Assembly: GCA_015179025.1 (NCBI GenBank)
Contig: WHUX01000120.1
Location: 62,001-126,000, forward strand
DNA from: Terfezia claveryi
Lineage: Eukaryota > Ascomycota > Pezizomycetes > Pezizales > Pezizaceae
Direction of reading: 5' to 3'
DNA: 64,000 nt
The notes beneath the pieces are model-generated. The model saw only the letters and a program-made list of their open reading frames with translations. It had not been told where the DNA came from and made no database searches. A program made the translations under genes and the position numbers. The number at the start of each line of letters is the position of its first letter. The stretch's first letter is position 1. Shown here piece by piece: positions 32,719-45,308 of the stretch.

Positions 32719-35506
32719 TTGTCTTTGTCTGCATTTTCTGTTTTTTCCGCTATTGACGAATCTCGCTTATTCAGCGAGCATTTTGTTGTATCTATCTCCC
32801 TCAGAATTAATAATAGAACAATCAATACGTCAGCACTTATAGATTGCGGAGCTTCAGGAATTGTATTCATTGACCAAGCCTTTATCAGTAAATTCTCTAT
32901 ACTCACGTCTAAGCTCAAAACCCCTTATGTCTTGGATGTTATTAACGGTCGACCAATCTCCTCCGGAGATATCACCGATATTGTGTGCTTGTCCGCCCTA
33001 GTGGGGGATCACTCCGAGGCCAACCTCCCCATGTTCGTCACTAAGCTAAAATACCCAATTGTCCTCGGAATCCCCTAGCTCAGAATGTACGATATATCGG
33101 TCAGCTTTGGCTCATACACCCTGTAGTTCAATAGCTAGTATTGCCAAAAACACTGTGGAAATCCAAAGGCTACCATTACTGGGTTGTGTACCTTGCCACC
33201 CACAATAACCCACCCGACCCAGGTGGTACCTCGGCATGTACATATTGATGCCAATCCTCCTGTTTCCCCAATTCCCCCAATTCCCCCTATTATACCGCCT
33301 CCAAAACCTCTGAATGTTAGCTTTATCGGAGCAAGAGCTTTCGCTTACCTCACCAGGAGGCACAAGCTGAAGGCCCATACATGAGGTAAACCTAGAGATT
33401 AACAAGACGAGGTCTAAGGAGGAGTGGAAGTCCATAGTCCCAGACGAATACCACGAATTCATCGACCTGTTCTTGGAGCAGGCCGCAGAAAAGCTCGTAC
33501 CCCACCGGCCATATGACCATACTATTCCGCTGATAGAGGGTAAGACCCCCCCTATGGGCCCCTCTACAGAATGTCCTGATTATAGCTAGAAGCTTTGAAG
33601 AAATACTTGGAGGAAAACCTCAACAAGAGCTTCTTTCACCATAGCTCCTCACCAACAGGTGCCCCAGTACTGTTCGTAAAGAAATTGGATGGCTCTCTCC
33701 AGTTGTGTGTCGATTACCGGGGCCTAAACGAGATAATGGTCAAAAACAGGTACCCTCTACCTCTGATTCAGGAGACATTAGCCAGGCTTTTTAAGGCAAA
33801 ATGATTCACCAAATTGGACTTGCAAGGGGCGTACAACCTGGTACTGATTGCCAAAGTGGAGGAGTGGAAAATAGCCTTCCAGACAGGTTACGACCACTTC
33901 GAGTACAACGTCATACCCTTTGGCCTAACCAACGCCCCTGCCTCCTTCCAGCACTTTATCAATGACACCTTACGGGACTTTCTGGATATGTTCTGCATGG
34001 CCTACCTTGATGATATCTTGATTTATTCAGATACCCTAGCAGAGCACAAAATTCATGTCTGGCAGGTATTGGAGAAGCTGGAGCAAGCTGGGTTGTACCT
34101 CAAGCCCGAGAAATGTGAATTCCATGTGCAGGAGGTTAAGTATCTAGGGTTGATCATTACTACGGAAGGTATTAGAATGGACCCCGCCAAGGTCACCACC
34201 ATTCAGGAATGTGAAATCCCAGCAAATCTCAAGGATGTTCAGGCCTTCCTGAGATTTGCTAACTTCTAACAACGGTTCATTCTAGGATATTCCAAGATCA
34301 TGGCCCCCCTCACAGCCCTAACCAAAAAAGACCGGCAATTCTACTGGAGTCCAGAAGCCTAATCCACCTTCCAGAACCTCAAGGAAGCCTTCTACTCAGC
34401 ACCCATACTGGCCCACTTTGATCTCGATAGCGAGTGTATCGTGGAAACGGATGCCTCCGACTATGTCTCTGCCGGAATCCTGTCCCAGTATGTCAATGGA
34501 GTCCTCCACCCGGTGGCCTATTTCTCCAAAAAGCACTCCCCGGCAGAATATAATTATGAGATCTATGATAAGGAATTAATGGCCATTGTCTGAGCTTTTG
34601 AGGAATGGAGGCCTCACCAGGAGTCAGCCAAGGGGATCATTGAGGTGCTATCCGATCATAAGAATCTTGAGTACTTTACCACCACTAAGCTGCTGAATCG
34701 ACGGCAGGCTAGGTGGTTGGAGTTCTTATCTCGATTCAACTTCAAGATCAAGTATCGGCCTGGAAAAGCTGGGGGTAAGCCGGACACACTGACCAGGAGA
34801 TCAGGAGACCTCTCTAAAGGGGGGGATGAAAGGATAAAGTACCAAAATCAGGTGATACTGAAACCTGAAAATCTTGACCTGCCAGCCAATAGCCTTACTG
34901 ATGCTGATACTGATGCTGATGCTGATACTGATGCTGATGCTGAGGCTGATGCTAAAGCTGAAGCGAACTCCGGAGCAGATCTCCTTCTGTGGATACAATG
35001 GGCATATGCGAAGGATGACCTGGTTAGGGATATAATCACCGCAGTGGAGTCTGGACAGCGCCGTCACACCAAGATTTCCCTAGCCAAGTACACCACACAG
35101 GACGGCCTCCTATACCACCTAGATCGGCTCTATATACCTGAAGGGGAGCTGCGGATGCAGCTGATCAAGGAACACCATGATACCCTGGCTGCGGGTCATC
35201 CTGCAGTAGCTAAAACGTTGGAGCTGCTAGCTTGGCAATATACATGGTTTGACTAACGGAAGAAGGTGGAGCGGTACATATGGAACTACCACGTTTGCAA
35301 GTGTGCTAAGCCTACCTGTCATACTCCTTATGGGACTCTGAAGCCCCTGGAGATCCCAGACTAACCTTAGCAACACCTAACTATGGACTTTGTGACTGGG
35401 TTGCTGGAGGATTCGGGGTTTAATGCTATTCTTATGGTAGTAGACCGATTGACCAAAATGAGGCATGTTATACCTTGCTATGATACCTATTCGGCCCGGG
35501 ACCTCG
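32719..35506 (+). pseudogene. Gypsy A protease, reverse transcriptase, RNase H and integrase start
   Basis: Protease motif ALIDCGASG; reverse transcriptase [23 protein letters not shown] and the YLDD core; RNase [15 protein letters not shown] and SDHKNLEYF; then the integrase zinc region (HHDTLAAGHPAVAKT) and the first catalytic block MDFVTGLLED. A linker carries a GATGCT hexamer repeat (34895-34965) read as Asp-Ala. More than eight in-frame stops show decay. The frame is cut at 35514 by the hAT insertion. Confidence 0.88.
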
Positions 35507-35936
35507 CCGGCCTCTACGCTTGGGCACGAGCCGAGCCGGCTTATGCCAAAAGCTCTAGCTACGAGCCCGAGCCAGCTCGAGACCAAGGTTACACAAGCTT
35601 GAGCCCGGGCTCGAGCCTGAAGGTCGTTGCAACCATGAAATACCGAAGGTACCCGGGGAGTCGAAATCTTCAAAATGCATTGGATTCCCACCCTTTCTTC
35701 TGTTGTTTTTTCATCTTAATAACACAACCTCTACCAGCAGTCCAGGAGTTCATTACCTCCCTTCAGAATTTACAACTACAATTACTCAATTTCCGGTATA
35801 ACCAACCATGCCTACCAACACAAGAGGAGGAAACTACACAAATTGATAAAATCACTACTGTATCTCGCTATAGTTGGAACCTACAATTTGCTCGGTGGCT
35901 ACAATATTGCAGTCCTATGTATAGGACTGCGATTTC

Positions 35937-36407
35937 TGTAACGGCGTAAGTCGTTGGCTATGGCTATAACTAAAGATGTGACTCCAAGGGGCACACGAAG
36001 ACGAGACTATAACTGTAGATTGAAGTATCAAGACAAAAGGCAGAGTTTGTATTACCAAGGTTATAATACAAGACGTTGCGTAAGGAACAAGAACAAGAAA
36101 CGACAATTACGGCTTCCTATATACACGATTGCCGTGGCCAAAGGAGTGGCGCCCGACTAACTTGACGTCACCTGCAATCACAGGTGATACTCTGCGATCC
36201 ACCTCTCTAATCCCTTCTAGTATTAAGACACTTCGAACAAGTCTGTTCGGGTGTCAAATACCACGCTGACACTCGAACAAGCCTGTTCGGGTGGCAAATA
36301 GCACACTGACACTCGAACAAGCCTGTTTGGGTGTCAAATACCACACTGACACTCGAACAAGCCTGTTCGAGTGTCAAATACCTCGCAAGTAAATTAACGC
36401 CGTGACA
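35937..36407 (-). repeat. Gypsy B1 3' LTR with four palindromic units
   Basis: Ends TGTCACGGCG and CGCCGTTACA on the minus strand. The array of four 40-bp palindromic repeats is at 36228-36375. The purine tract is at 36411-36420. Confidence 0.93.
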
Positions 36408-36441
36408 ATATCCCCTCCTTATGGGTGAAGTCCCTTGAGGC

Positions 36442-39400
36442 TTAGTCTTCGTCTTCTGGCAATTGTCCTGGTTTGCTCTGATTTTGCCTATGGAGGTCAT
36501 CAATAGCCTTGAGTTTGTTGATGTTTGTTGCCGGTTCCCAGTCTGGTCTTTCGAACCCTACCCATTTCACTAAGTACTCTAATTTCTTCCTCCGAAGACG
36601 AGAATCTAAGATTTCTTCCACATGCCACTCTTCCTCATTATCAACTATCACTGGTGGAGGTGGTGGGTTGTATTGCCCAGGTAGGGGATTATTATTTGCC
36701 GGGTCGATAAGTGAAACATGCTGGACTCAATGATAGTGCACACTAGCGGGGAAGTCGAGTTCGTATGCATAGGGGGATATGACCTTTGTGATCTTGTAGG
36801 GGCCAATCCGTTTATGGTCGAGCTTTCTACTTGGCCATTGTGTTGTAATGTGCTGGCTATTAAACCAAACCAGATCTCCCTCCTTGAATACTAGAGCATT
36901 TTCTCGTCCTTTGTCTGCTTGCTCCTGTTGCCGTGCCTGCGCCCTAGCCATCTCGTTTTGTAAGTGTTCCGTTATTTCCTTGATCTTCCTGGCCACCTCT
37001 ATAGCACTCTGCTCATCAGGTCGTATGAGCTTCTCCTCGAAATCAAATTGCCACAGTGGGTAATGACCATAATTCTCTAAGAAGGGAGATGACCCAGTTG
37101 TTTCAGAAGCTTGATTATTAGCTGCAAACTCGGCGAGATGCAACCAGTTCTCCCAGTCATCCTGCAAATAATTAACATAAATCCGTAAATATTGTTCTAG
37201 AGTGGCATTGACTCGTTCGGTCTGGCCGTCAGTTTGAGGGTGAAATGGTGTAGACAGGAGAGATTGAATCTTAAGCACTTGACAGAGAGCTTTCCAAAAG
37301 TGAGAGATGAATTGAGGCCCACGGTCTGATACAATTGTTCTATGAAGACCATGGAGGTGGAAGATATGCCGAGTATATAGATCTGCTAATTGCTCTGCAG
37401 TAGTGGTATCACGACAGGGAATAAAGTGCCGCATTTTAGTTAGTCGACATACTACTACCAAAATTGTGTTGTATCCATTTGACCAGGGTAACCCAATAAT
37501 GAAATCCATAGAGATATCCTGCCAAGCGCCTTGGGGAATTGCGAGTGGTCGAAGAATGCCATATGGGGCATGTCGTGTCGTTCGAGCACGTTGACAGGGG
37601 TGACAGTTGCGTACATACTGATCAACATCCTTATGCATTTTTGGCCAATAATATTGTCGCGAGATGAGCTCAAGCATCTTGGATCGCCCTGGATGCCCCG
37701 CTGCTGGAATATCGTGATAGTCCTAGATTAGACGTAACTTTAGAGGCATATAATTTGGTACATATATCCACCTACGATATTTTAGCTTTCCATTATCCTC
37801 TTCACATTCGGCTAGCAAAATGTCCTTAGATCACTTCTCTCCTTGTTGCAGCTTAACTAATATCTTCCTTGGTAGTGGATTAACTTTAAAACCTCTATTA
37901 AATAAGTCTTCTAGTCCTAGCTCTTCTATTGTCGCATTGATTGTTAAATTGTGAGGTTTGAGAACGACTTGATTTTGAAACCTTATATGTTCATCTCCTT
38001 CCTTTGGAAGGTCTCCTGACCTTCTTGTTAATGCATCTGAATTTCCCCCTGCTTTACCTGGACGGTAAACTATCTTGAAGTTGAAGCGGGAGAGAAATTC
38101 TGACCATCGAGCTTGCCGGCGGTTGAGGAGCTTTGTTGACATAAAGTATTCTAGATTTTTGTGATCTGAGAGTACTTTAATTAGATGGGGGGTGGATTCC
38201 AATTCAGCTCGCCATTCTTCGAAGCATCGGATAATAGCCATTAATTCCTTGTCATAAATCTCATAGTTGCATTCAGTTGGTGAGTGCTTCTTAGAGAAAT
38301 AAGCAACAGGGTGAAGTATGTTATAATTGTCATATTAAGAAAGAATTCCAGCAGAAACGTAGTCTAATGCATCTGTTTCTACTATAATTTCACGGTCGGG
38401 ATCAAAATGCTGAAGAACGGGAGCGGAAGTAAACGCTGTTTTAAGGTTTTGGAACGCTTTCTGGCATTCTTCGCTCCAATGCCAGGTTGTATTTTTTTTG
38501 TTAGTTTCACGATAGGGGCTACAATCTTGGAGAAGTCTTTGATAAACCGGCAATAAAAATTGGCGAATCCTAGAAAAGCACGAGCATCATGAAGGTTAAT
38601 TGGGTATTCCCAGTCCATTACTGCCTTAACTTTAGTTGGATCCATTTGTATCCCTTCTGCTGAGATAATCATGCCCAGGTAGTAGACCATGGTTTTATGA
38701 AATTCACACTTTTCGGGTTTTAGGTAGAGACCAACTTTTTGGAGAGCTTGCAATACCTTGGTAACATGTGTTCGGTGTTCATCGAGGGTATCGCTATATA
38801 TTAAAATGTTATCAAGATAAGCCGTACAGAAATTGTCAAGGAAGGGATAGAGAACATCATTAATAAAATGTTGGAAGCTGGCAGGAGCATTTGTGAGGCT
38901 GAAAGGCATAACTAAGGTCTTGTATAAGCCATAACAATTTCGGAATGCTGTTTTCCATTCCTCTCCTTCCGCCATCCGGATGAGGTTGTAGGGGCTTCTA
39001 ATGTCAAGAGCCATATAGTATCGTGCCTTAGAAAGTCTAGTCAAAGTCTCTCGTATAAGGGGTAGTGGGTATCGGTTCTTGATAGTACCATCATTAAGAC
39101 CACGATAATCCACACAAAGACGCAAGGACCCATCCTTCTTCTTAATAAATAAGATGGGTGCACCTGCGGGAGATGAAGAGGCACGAATAAATCCTTTGGA
39201 CAGGTTTTCTTCCAGCCATACTTTAAGAGCCTCTAACTCTGGTTTTGATAGGGAGTATAGAGGTCCAAAAGGGGGAGTAAATCCTTCTTTAAGAGGAATT
39301 TTATGGTCGTAAGGTCGATGGGGGGGAAGGATTTCCACAATAGCCTTCTTAAATAATGGGAGAAATTCGTGGTATTCAGAAGGCACTAATTCCTTGATCT

Positions 39401-40010
39401 TATCCTCCTCCATCTTAGGTTGTTGTTCAGGATCTTTTAAAGCCATATTAAGCTCGTAGATAGTTGTCCGAAAGGCTGTTTCCACCTGCTTTGCTTTTTT
39501 AACTAGGCGACTAAAGGTTGATCCTGCAATGAGGGCAATTCGAGGGTTTTCTGGAACTGGAATTGAGATACCCTTTATGGTCGAGGGTTTTTCACAACAA
39601 CGGTGGAGGTAAAAATCAGAGTTGAAAGTAATAGTGTTCTTAGCGAAACGGATATTCACATCATGACGTCGTAGCCATGGAAGTCCTAATACTATGGGGT
39701 AGTGGCCTAGTTTGGTAATAAACAGTGGGAGTTCCTCTTGGTGCTGATCAATTATTAGCTTTAGCTTGATAATGTGTGTGATTGTCCCTGACTCGATTGG
39801 TCACCCATTAATGACTTCTAGTGTTTGGGGATTATTGAGTTTATAAAGGGGGAGTTGATGATAGCTTGCAAATTCCTGGTCTATAAATGTATAACCCGTT
39901 GCTCCGCAGTCTATCAGGGCATGAGTAAGGATTCTGGAACCATTGTCGTTTAATTCGCAACTAACTACAAGGTGATTCCCATCCAAAAACTCTTCCTCCG
40001 AAGACTGCAA
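36442..40010 (-). pseudogene. Gypsy B1 protease, reverse transcriptase, RNase H, integrase, chromodomain
   Basis: Protease ALIDCGATGYTF (from 40010); reverse transcriptase [11 protein letters not shown], with the catalytic YLDD changed to YLDN; a frameshift in an A run (8 here, 9 in B2) near 38490; RNase H and SDHKNLEYF near 38150; integrase zinc region CHPCQRA, catalytic DFIIGLPWS, VSDRGPQF and DGQTERVNA; chromodomain WHVEEILDS, YLVKWVGF (36651-36442). Stops at the protease end and before RNase H are C-to-T changes relative to B2. Confidence 0.9.
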
Positions 40011-40084
40011 AGACGAACTGGAAATGCTTAAAGAGTCCAGAAATTTATTCTGCCTCAGCTCAGTGCCATCTCTCTGAGGTGAGG

Positions 40085-41290
40085 CTACTCTTTTGCCTGT
40101 TCCCCAACTTCTAGTCCCTTATTCGTGGTTTCCATAACCATTTCGGCAGCTTGTAGAGTATGTTTTTGTACGTGTGGGCAAGTTCTGACTCCATGTCCCA
40201 TTCCTCCACAATAATAGCACCTTCCTTCAGCCATTCTCTTTGCTTTTTCCTCCGGAGATATCTTCTTCCTTCCTGCAGACAAATCCATGGGCCCAGGGTG
40301 AGTACCCGTGGCTGTCGAGGTAGAGGGAGTTTGAACTATTTAGGGGTTAACTGGAGCGGGAGCGGTAGGGCGTGATATCATTCGGGGCGTTGGTCCAATA
40401 CGATTACGCATTTGGGTTTGTAGTACGCGGCAACGAGTATCTAGCCTTTGGCAGACTTCCACATACTCGTTAAACTCCGTGGGCTCAGGATGTATGGCGA
40501 GGAGATCTTGTTGTAGTTGGTAGGAAAGTCTGCGCTTTAGAGCTGCCAACTTAGCTGTATTACCCCAACTCGTTTCAGCTGCATATCGTTGGAATTCGGC
40601 AAAATAAGCAGCGAACTCCCTGGCCCCCTGAATCATCGTTTGTAGTTTGTACTCTGCGTTGGCTACTCGATTTGGATCGCCGAACGCATTTTCGAGAATG
40701 GTAATAAGTGCTGCTAGGTTGGTTAAGTTCACCGTATCGTTTTCAACGTAAGGGGTAACCTGATCTAGGGCATCTTCAGCTAAGGAATTTACTGCTAGTC
40801 GAAGTTTTGCTTGTTCATCACTATAAGTAGCAGCCTTCAGTCGTAGTTAGGTGAGAAAAGGACGCAGCTTATTTCAGTCTTTTCCAGAGAATTTTTCTGG
40901 GTTGGTTATCTTCTCTGAACGACCCCCTCCTTCTCCTGGTTGTAACCGAGCCAAAGTCGCATTGATAGCCCTCATATCTTCCAACTGTGTTCGAAGCTCA
41001 TTAATTACTGTCCCTTGATTAGTTACTTCATTTCGTAACTCTTGAGTGGCTGTGCGTAAGGTTGTGTCTTCTTGTTGCCGTGCCGTGAGTTGATTCGTTA
41101 AGTTCATTACTTGGGTTCGTAATCTTACGACATCTTGTTGTCGATCTGGTAGCCCTAATAGCTGATCTAATAGGGTAATATTTTCATTGAGTATTCCCGT
41201 GTAATCCTGGTTTGCTGAATTCAACGTAGTTCGCAAACGAGGAACTAGGTCGACAATAGCGGCCGGCAATTCAACAACGGGCTGAGTCAT
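40085..41290 (-). pseudogene. Gypsy B1 gag
   Basis: It starts MTQPVVELPAAIVDLVPRL, with a coiled coil in residues 40-110, a capsid region, and a zinc knuckle CYYCGGMGHGVRTC. Two stops: a TGA where B2 has CGA (near 40876) and a TAA where B2 has CAA (near 40339). Confidence 0.9.
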
Positions 41291-41339
41291 TGTTCATAGC
41301 TAGGGGTTGTGCTTAGTAGAGTATATTGACCCAACGTAG

Positions 41340-41770
41340 TGTAAAGGCGTAAGTCGTTGGCTGTGGCTATAACTAAAGACGTGACTCTAAGGAGTGCACG
41401 AAGACGAGACTATAACTATAGATTGAAGTATCAAGGCAAAAGGCAGAGTCTGTATTACCAAGGTTATAATACAAGACGTTGCATAAGGAACAAGAACAAG
41501 AAACGACAATTACGGCTTCCTATATACACAATTGCCGTGGCCAAAGGAGTGGCGCCCGACTAACTTGACGTCACCTGTGATCGCAAGTGATACTCCGCGA
41601 TCCACCTCTGTAATCCCTTCTAGTATTAAGACACTCCGAACAAGTCTGTTCGGGTGTCAAATACTACGCTGACACTCGAACAAGCCTGTTCGGGTGTCAA
41701 ATACCACACTGATACTCGAACAACCCTGTTTGAGTGTCAAATACCTCGCAAGTAAATTAACACTATGACA
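41340..41770 (-). repeat. Gypsy B1 5' LTR with three palindromic units
   Basis: 431 bp, starting TGTCATAGTG and ending GCCTTTACA on the minus strand. It carries three palindromic units (41637-41745). Confidence 0.93.
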
Positions 41771-42092
41771 ATTTCACTGCGGACTTTAGGTGGGTGATGA
41801 GGGTTGAAATTGATTCTGTCCTATTTACATGTCTGTTTATATACGTATCTTTTATATTTCTATGTCTTTCATATTTTCCAAGACCTATACACATATGTAG
41901 CATACCTTGCAATTCTCGTGAGCCGGCTTGAGCCTGTATATGAGCTGGCTCGAGTCTTGGCAGCTCGAGTCGGCTCGAGCCTCCTTTCGTAAAGCTCGAG
42001 CCGGCTCGAGCTCCTTTGTAAAACCACGAGCCGGCTCGAGCCTACCCCCCAGGCTCGGCTCGAGCCGGCTCGTGCTCAGGCCTACCGGCCTC

Positions 42093-43016
42093 TACCTCAA
42101 CCTTATATTCTGCAACCATGGTCTCCCCAAGTCAATCGTCTCAGACCGCAGCCCCCAATTCATCTCGGACTTCTGGAAGGTATTCTGCGAGCTTCTGGAA
42201 ATCAACGTATACCTTTTCACGGCATATCACCCCCAAATAGATGGTCAGTCCGAGCGAATGAATGCGATCATGGAGCTGTACCTGAGACCATACGTCAATT
42301 ACCAGCAAAACAACTGGGTTTCGCTACTGGCAACCTATGAGTTCGCTGCTAACAACCATTTCTCGGAGAATCTAAAAACCTCCCCATTTCTGGCCAATTA
42401 TGGCTGGCATCTTCATTTCGTAGACTCTCTAGCACTCCTGCACAAGGCTAGAGAGAACACCCCAGCTAAGGAGTTCGCCATGGAGATTGCTGAGTTGCAC
42501 TCTACCCTAAGAGCTGAACTGGTATATGCTCAAGCCAGGCAAGTGGAGTATGCCAACAGATTACGGTTGCCAGCCCCCAGATATTAACCAGAGGACAAGG
42601 TGTGGCTCTCCAGCCAGCACTTCTGGACAGAACAGCCATCTCACGAGCTCGACCACATGTTCCTGGGTCCATTCGAGGTGTTGGCTACTGAGGGCACTCA
42701 CGCCTATCGATTAAGGTTCCCCAAGGACATCAAACGACACCCAGTCGTCCATGTCTTCGAGATCGAGCCTGCCGCTAGCGACCCTCTACCAGGCTAGGAA
42801 CACCCCCCACCTCCTACTGTAGTTATCGAAGGTGAGAAGGAATGGGAGGTGGAGGAAGTGCTGGACTCCCGAAGAAGATATGGGCACCTGCAATATAAGG
42901 TCAAATAGCTGGGGGATAAGGAGACGACCTGGCAACCAGCCGAAGATCTAGAAAACGCATAGGACTTGGTCATCCTGTTCCACCAGTGTTACTCCCAGAA
43001 ACCCTGCCCCACCCAA
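42093..43016 (+). pseudogene. Gypsy A integrase end and chromodomain
   Basis: It continues from 35514 after the hAT element. It has VSDRSPQFISDFW and DGQSERMNAIMEL (second Asp and Glu of the catalytic triad), the GPFEV region, and a decayed chromodomain (EWEVEEVLDSRR, LQYKVK, TWQPAEDL) with stops near 42796, 42907 and 42960. Confidence 0.88.
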
Positions 43017-43202
43017 TAATGTTCTTGTCATCTTGGAATTGGTTATTAGGGTTATTATTGTCATTGTTGTCATAGTTATTATTGGTATGTACTTCCAGCG
43101 TGGGGGTTGTGTTATGGGTTATTGGTTATTCACCTGTCTTGTTTGTTTGTTTTTTTCGCTTTGCCTCGCGTCGCTGGGGCTCCGAGCCTAAAGGGGGGAT
43201 AG

Positions 43203-43700
43203 TGTCACAACTGTCCTTTCCTAGCTGGGTTTCAGAGTCAGATGGGATTCCATCCGACTCTCGTTATTGTTAATTGATATTGTTGTTATCTCTATTCCCG
43301 AGATCAGGGGTCTCGGGAACCTTATTCCTTCCAGTGGCCTTGGCCAGGAAGGAAGCCTGTATATATAGCTTGCTCTCTCCGCCCTCTTGTTGGATCCCCA
43401 TCTAATGTCTTGTATACCCAATACAAGACCTTGCTTCTCCCAGCGCTTGTGCACCTCCCTTGTGTACATCCTTGTCTTATAAAAACAACTCTGCAGCATA
43501 GCTGCCTCCCTTGACACACACGGCAACTGCTTCTGCGTATCTCGTGTCTCTTGCCCTCTGCCTCTCTTACCTCTTGCCCTTGCCTCCCATCTCAGTCTCC
43601 CCCTGGTCACACACATAGCGTTCCTACGTGTGTGTTATCCTAACCTTGCCCTTGCCACGGTATACCTCTTGGTCACCTTGCCCCCAAAGCCATCGTTACA
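43203..43700 (+). repeat. Gypsy A 3' LTR
   Basis: 498 bp, starting TGTCACAACTGTCC and ending ATCGTTACA. Same structure as 22002-22499. Confidence 0.93.
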
Positions 43701-44445
43701 AATATGGCCCTAGTTGACTTTAAAGATAGATGAGAAGATGTGTGTTAAGGAAGCTTATAAGATTGTGGAGATACTTCTAGTTTCGAGACAATCAAATTGC
43801 CTTAGGGTACCTAGTAGGGCATAGCCTATATGAGTCTAGCCAGAAAGATTTATGTTATATTATACATACTAAGCTCTATAGTAAAAATATGTATTGAATC
43901 ATTAAAATATTCCTGTCACCTTCCTTTCAATAGATACTTTTTCTATAGAAAATTACTTGACAATCTCCCTAAGCTCACAATAAACTGGCCCCGCTAATAT
44001 ACAAAGATTTTTAGTAAGATAGAGTTATATTTCTATATTTATAACTTTACTACTTTCTATAGGTTTATTGAGGATAAGAGTTTAGTTGAATTAATAAACC
44101 TGGTAGTAAGATCATTCATATATTATTGTAATCTCATTTAACTTCAAAGCATTGCTAACTCTTAATATATAGGAACATGTATTCAAAGTCTTTTAAAATA
44201 CAGATTCTTTAGTTAACCTATACTTTAGAAATCAATTCAACCTTTTGTAAAGCTTTGGTATCTCAGGTAGTGATACTTTTTTTAAGTGAAAGAGATAAAG
44301 TATGGAGCTGAGAGTTAGAAAGAGAAAAGAGGTAGAAAATTATGGTTTTAAGAGATAAGAATTTACATTAGTTACTTCTTAATTTTTGCTATAGTTATAT
44401 ATAATATAATGGCTAGCTTACTTTAGGGAAACTGCTATATATATA
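43701..44445. other. AT-rich decayed sequence
   Basis: It is continuous with 9780-10121 and 21936-22001 once the giant hAT and Gypsy A are removed. Many TAG and TAA codons in every frame; no gene recognised. It looks like an old, heavily mutated repeat. Confidence 0.45.
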
Positions 44446-44461
44446 TCAGGAAGAAATATAG

Positions 44462-44810
44462 TTTGCCTCTCGTACCGCTGGCGCCTCCAGCGTCCAAAAG
44501 GCAAACTGACATTCTGGGATGCAGATGTCCGAATATCCGTTTTCATGATGCTCTACCCTCCAAGTGGCTGCCTCCAGATGCCAGGTGTCTAATTTCGCTC
44601 CCTCTGGCGTCCAGCTTCTACCCTTGTGCCTCCGGACGCTTAGTGTCCAAATCCCCTGACACCTGGCGCCAGGCATCCACATTTTCTGCGCCGGATGCCA
44701 AAGGCTAACTTCCGTGCCTCCGAGTGTCAAGTGTCTATCTCCTCTGCCTGAGGACGCCATTTGTCTATATTCCCTCTCTCCGGGCACCAGGTGTCCACTG
44801 TCAACTGACT
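44462..44810. repeat. Degenerate minisatellite, about 40-bp period
   Basis: Seven to nine loose units built on TGCCTCCGGACGCCAGGTGTC followed by a pyrimidine-rich spacer. Open frames across it are by-products of the repeat. Confidence 0.65.
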
Positions 44811-45308
44811 TTCTCTTACTTGCTTCGCTCCTCATTCCTTCGAGTGCTAACCATCCCTAGTGCCCTCCCGGTATGTGTTTCCCTTCATTTCTTTCTACTC
44901 ACTCTTCTTAATTATATTATGGTACTATTAGAGTCTCTTTTACGTCCCATGCCGAACCCATTTCTTGCAATTCAATCTACTATACGTATCCTAACTATGT
45001 ATCCATTCCGTAATCCCCCATTGGTGTTATCCTGACCTAAATCGAAAATCTGTTGCCTCCATTATCCTGTCCTACACATTCTCTTGTTACATACAAATAT
45101 TCCCGCTAAAAACCCTCTGTCCCTTATTATCCCTACATAACCCTGCCAAATCCAAATGAAAAGAAAATCCCAAAAACAAATAGCAACCCTGTTTCTTGTT
45201 CTACTAGCCCCTCGTAACCCCTTTCGCACTCTATTACCACTAATCATTCTTCTCTTCCCAGGCCCATATCCCCACCGTACCCTAAGATTCCTTCTCTCTT
45301 CTGTTCAT

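Larger units (their letters stand above)
35937..41770 (-). mobile_element. Gypsy B1: full-length chromovirus, minus strand
   Basis: 5,834 bp with LTRs at 41340-41770 (5', 431 bp) and 35937-36407 (3', 471 bp). The exact duplication ATTTC is at 35932-35936 and 41771-41775. The LTR length difference of 40 bp equals one palindromic repeat unit. Order on the minus strand: gag, protease, reverse transcriptase, RNase H, integrase, chromodomain. The LTRs differ at many sites, nearly all transitions. Confidence 0.95.
35515..42084. mobile_element. hAT element (731 bp of its own) split by Gypsy B1
   Basis: The ends are TACGCTTGGGCACGAGCC and, on the other strand, TAGGCCTGAGCACGAGCC. The exact duplication CCGGCCTC lies at 35507-35514 and 42085-42092. 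It sits in the Gypsy A integrase, whose frame rejoins as DLAGLY then LNLIFCNHG. Subterminal regions are packed with GGCTCGAGCC palindromes. A short open stretch (35635-35936) has no recognised domain. The terminal sequence groups it with the 3501-4434 element. Confidence 0.88.
22002..43700 (+). mobile_element. Gypsy A: Ty3/Gypsy chromovirus, interrupted by two nested insertions
   Basis: Two 498-bp LTRs (22002-22499 and 43203-43700) are flanked by the exact duplication AATAT (21997-22001 and 43701-43705). A purine tract AAGGGGGGA lies at 43191-43199. After removing Gypsy C (22823-31795), the hAT element (35515-42084) and one copy of each duplication, the element is about 6.1 kb with order gag, protease, reverse transcriptase, RNase H, integrase, chromodomain. 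Reading frames rejoin exactly at both insertion points. Many in-frame stops and a lost zinc-knuckle Cys make it inactive. Confidence 0.92.

Noticed and set aside
34801..35067. Minus ORF with Ser-Ile or Ser-Ala repeats
   Set aside because: It is the antisense reading of the GATGCT repeat inside Gypsy A pol.
44446..44835. 129-codon minus ORF
   Set aside because: It spans the degenerate 40-bp minisatellite and has its periodicity.
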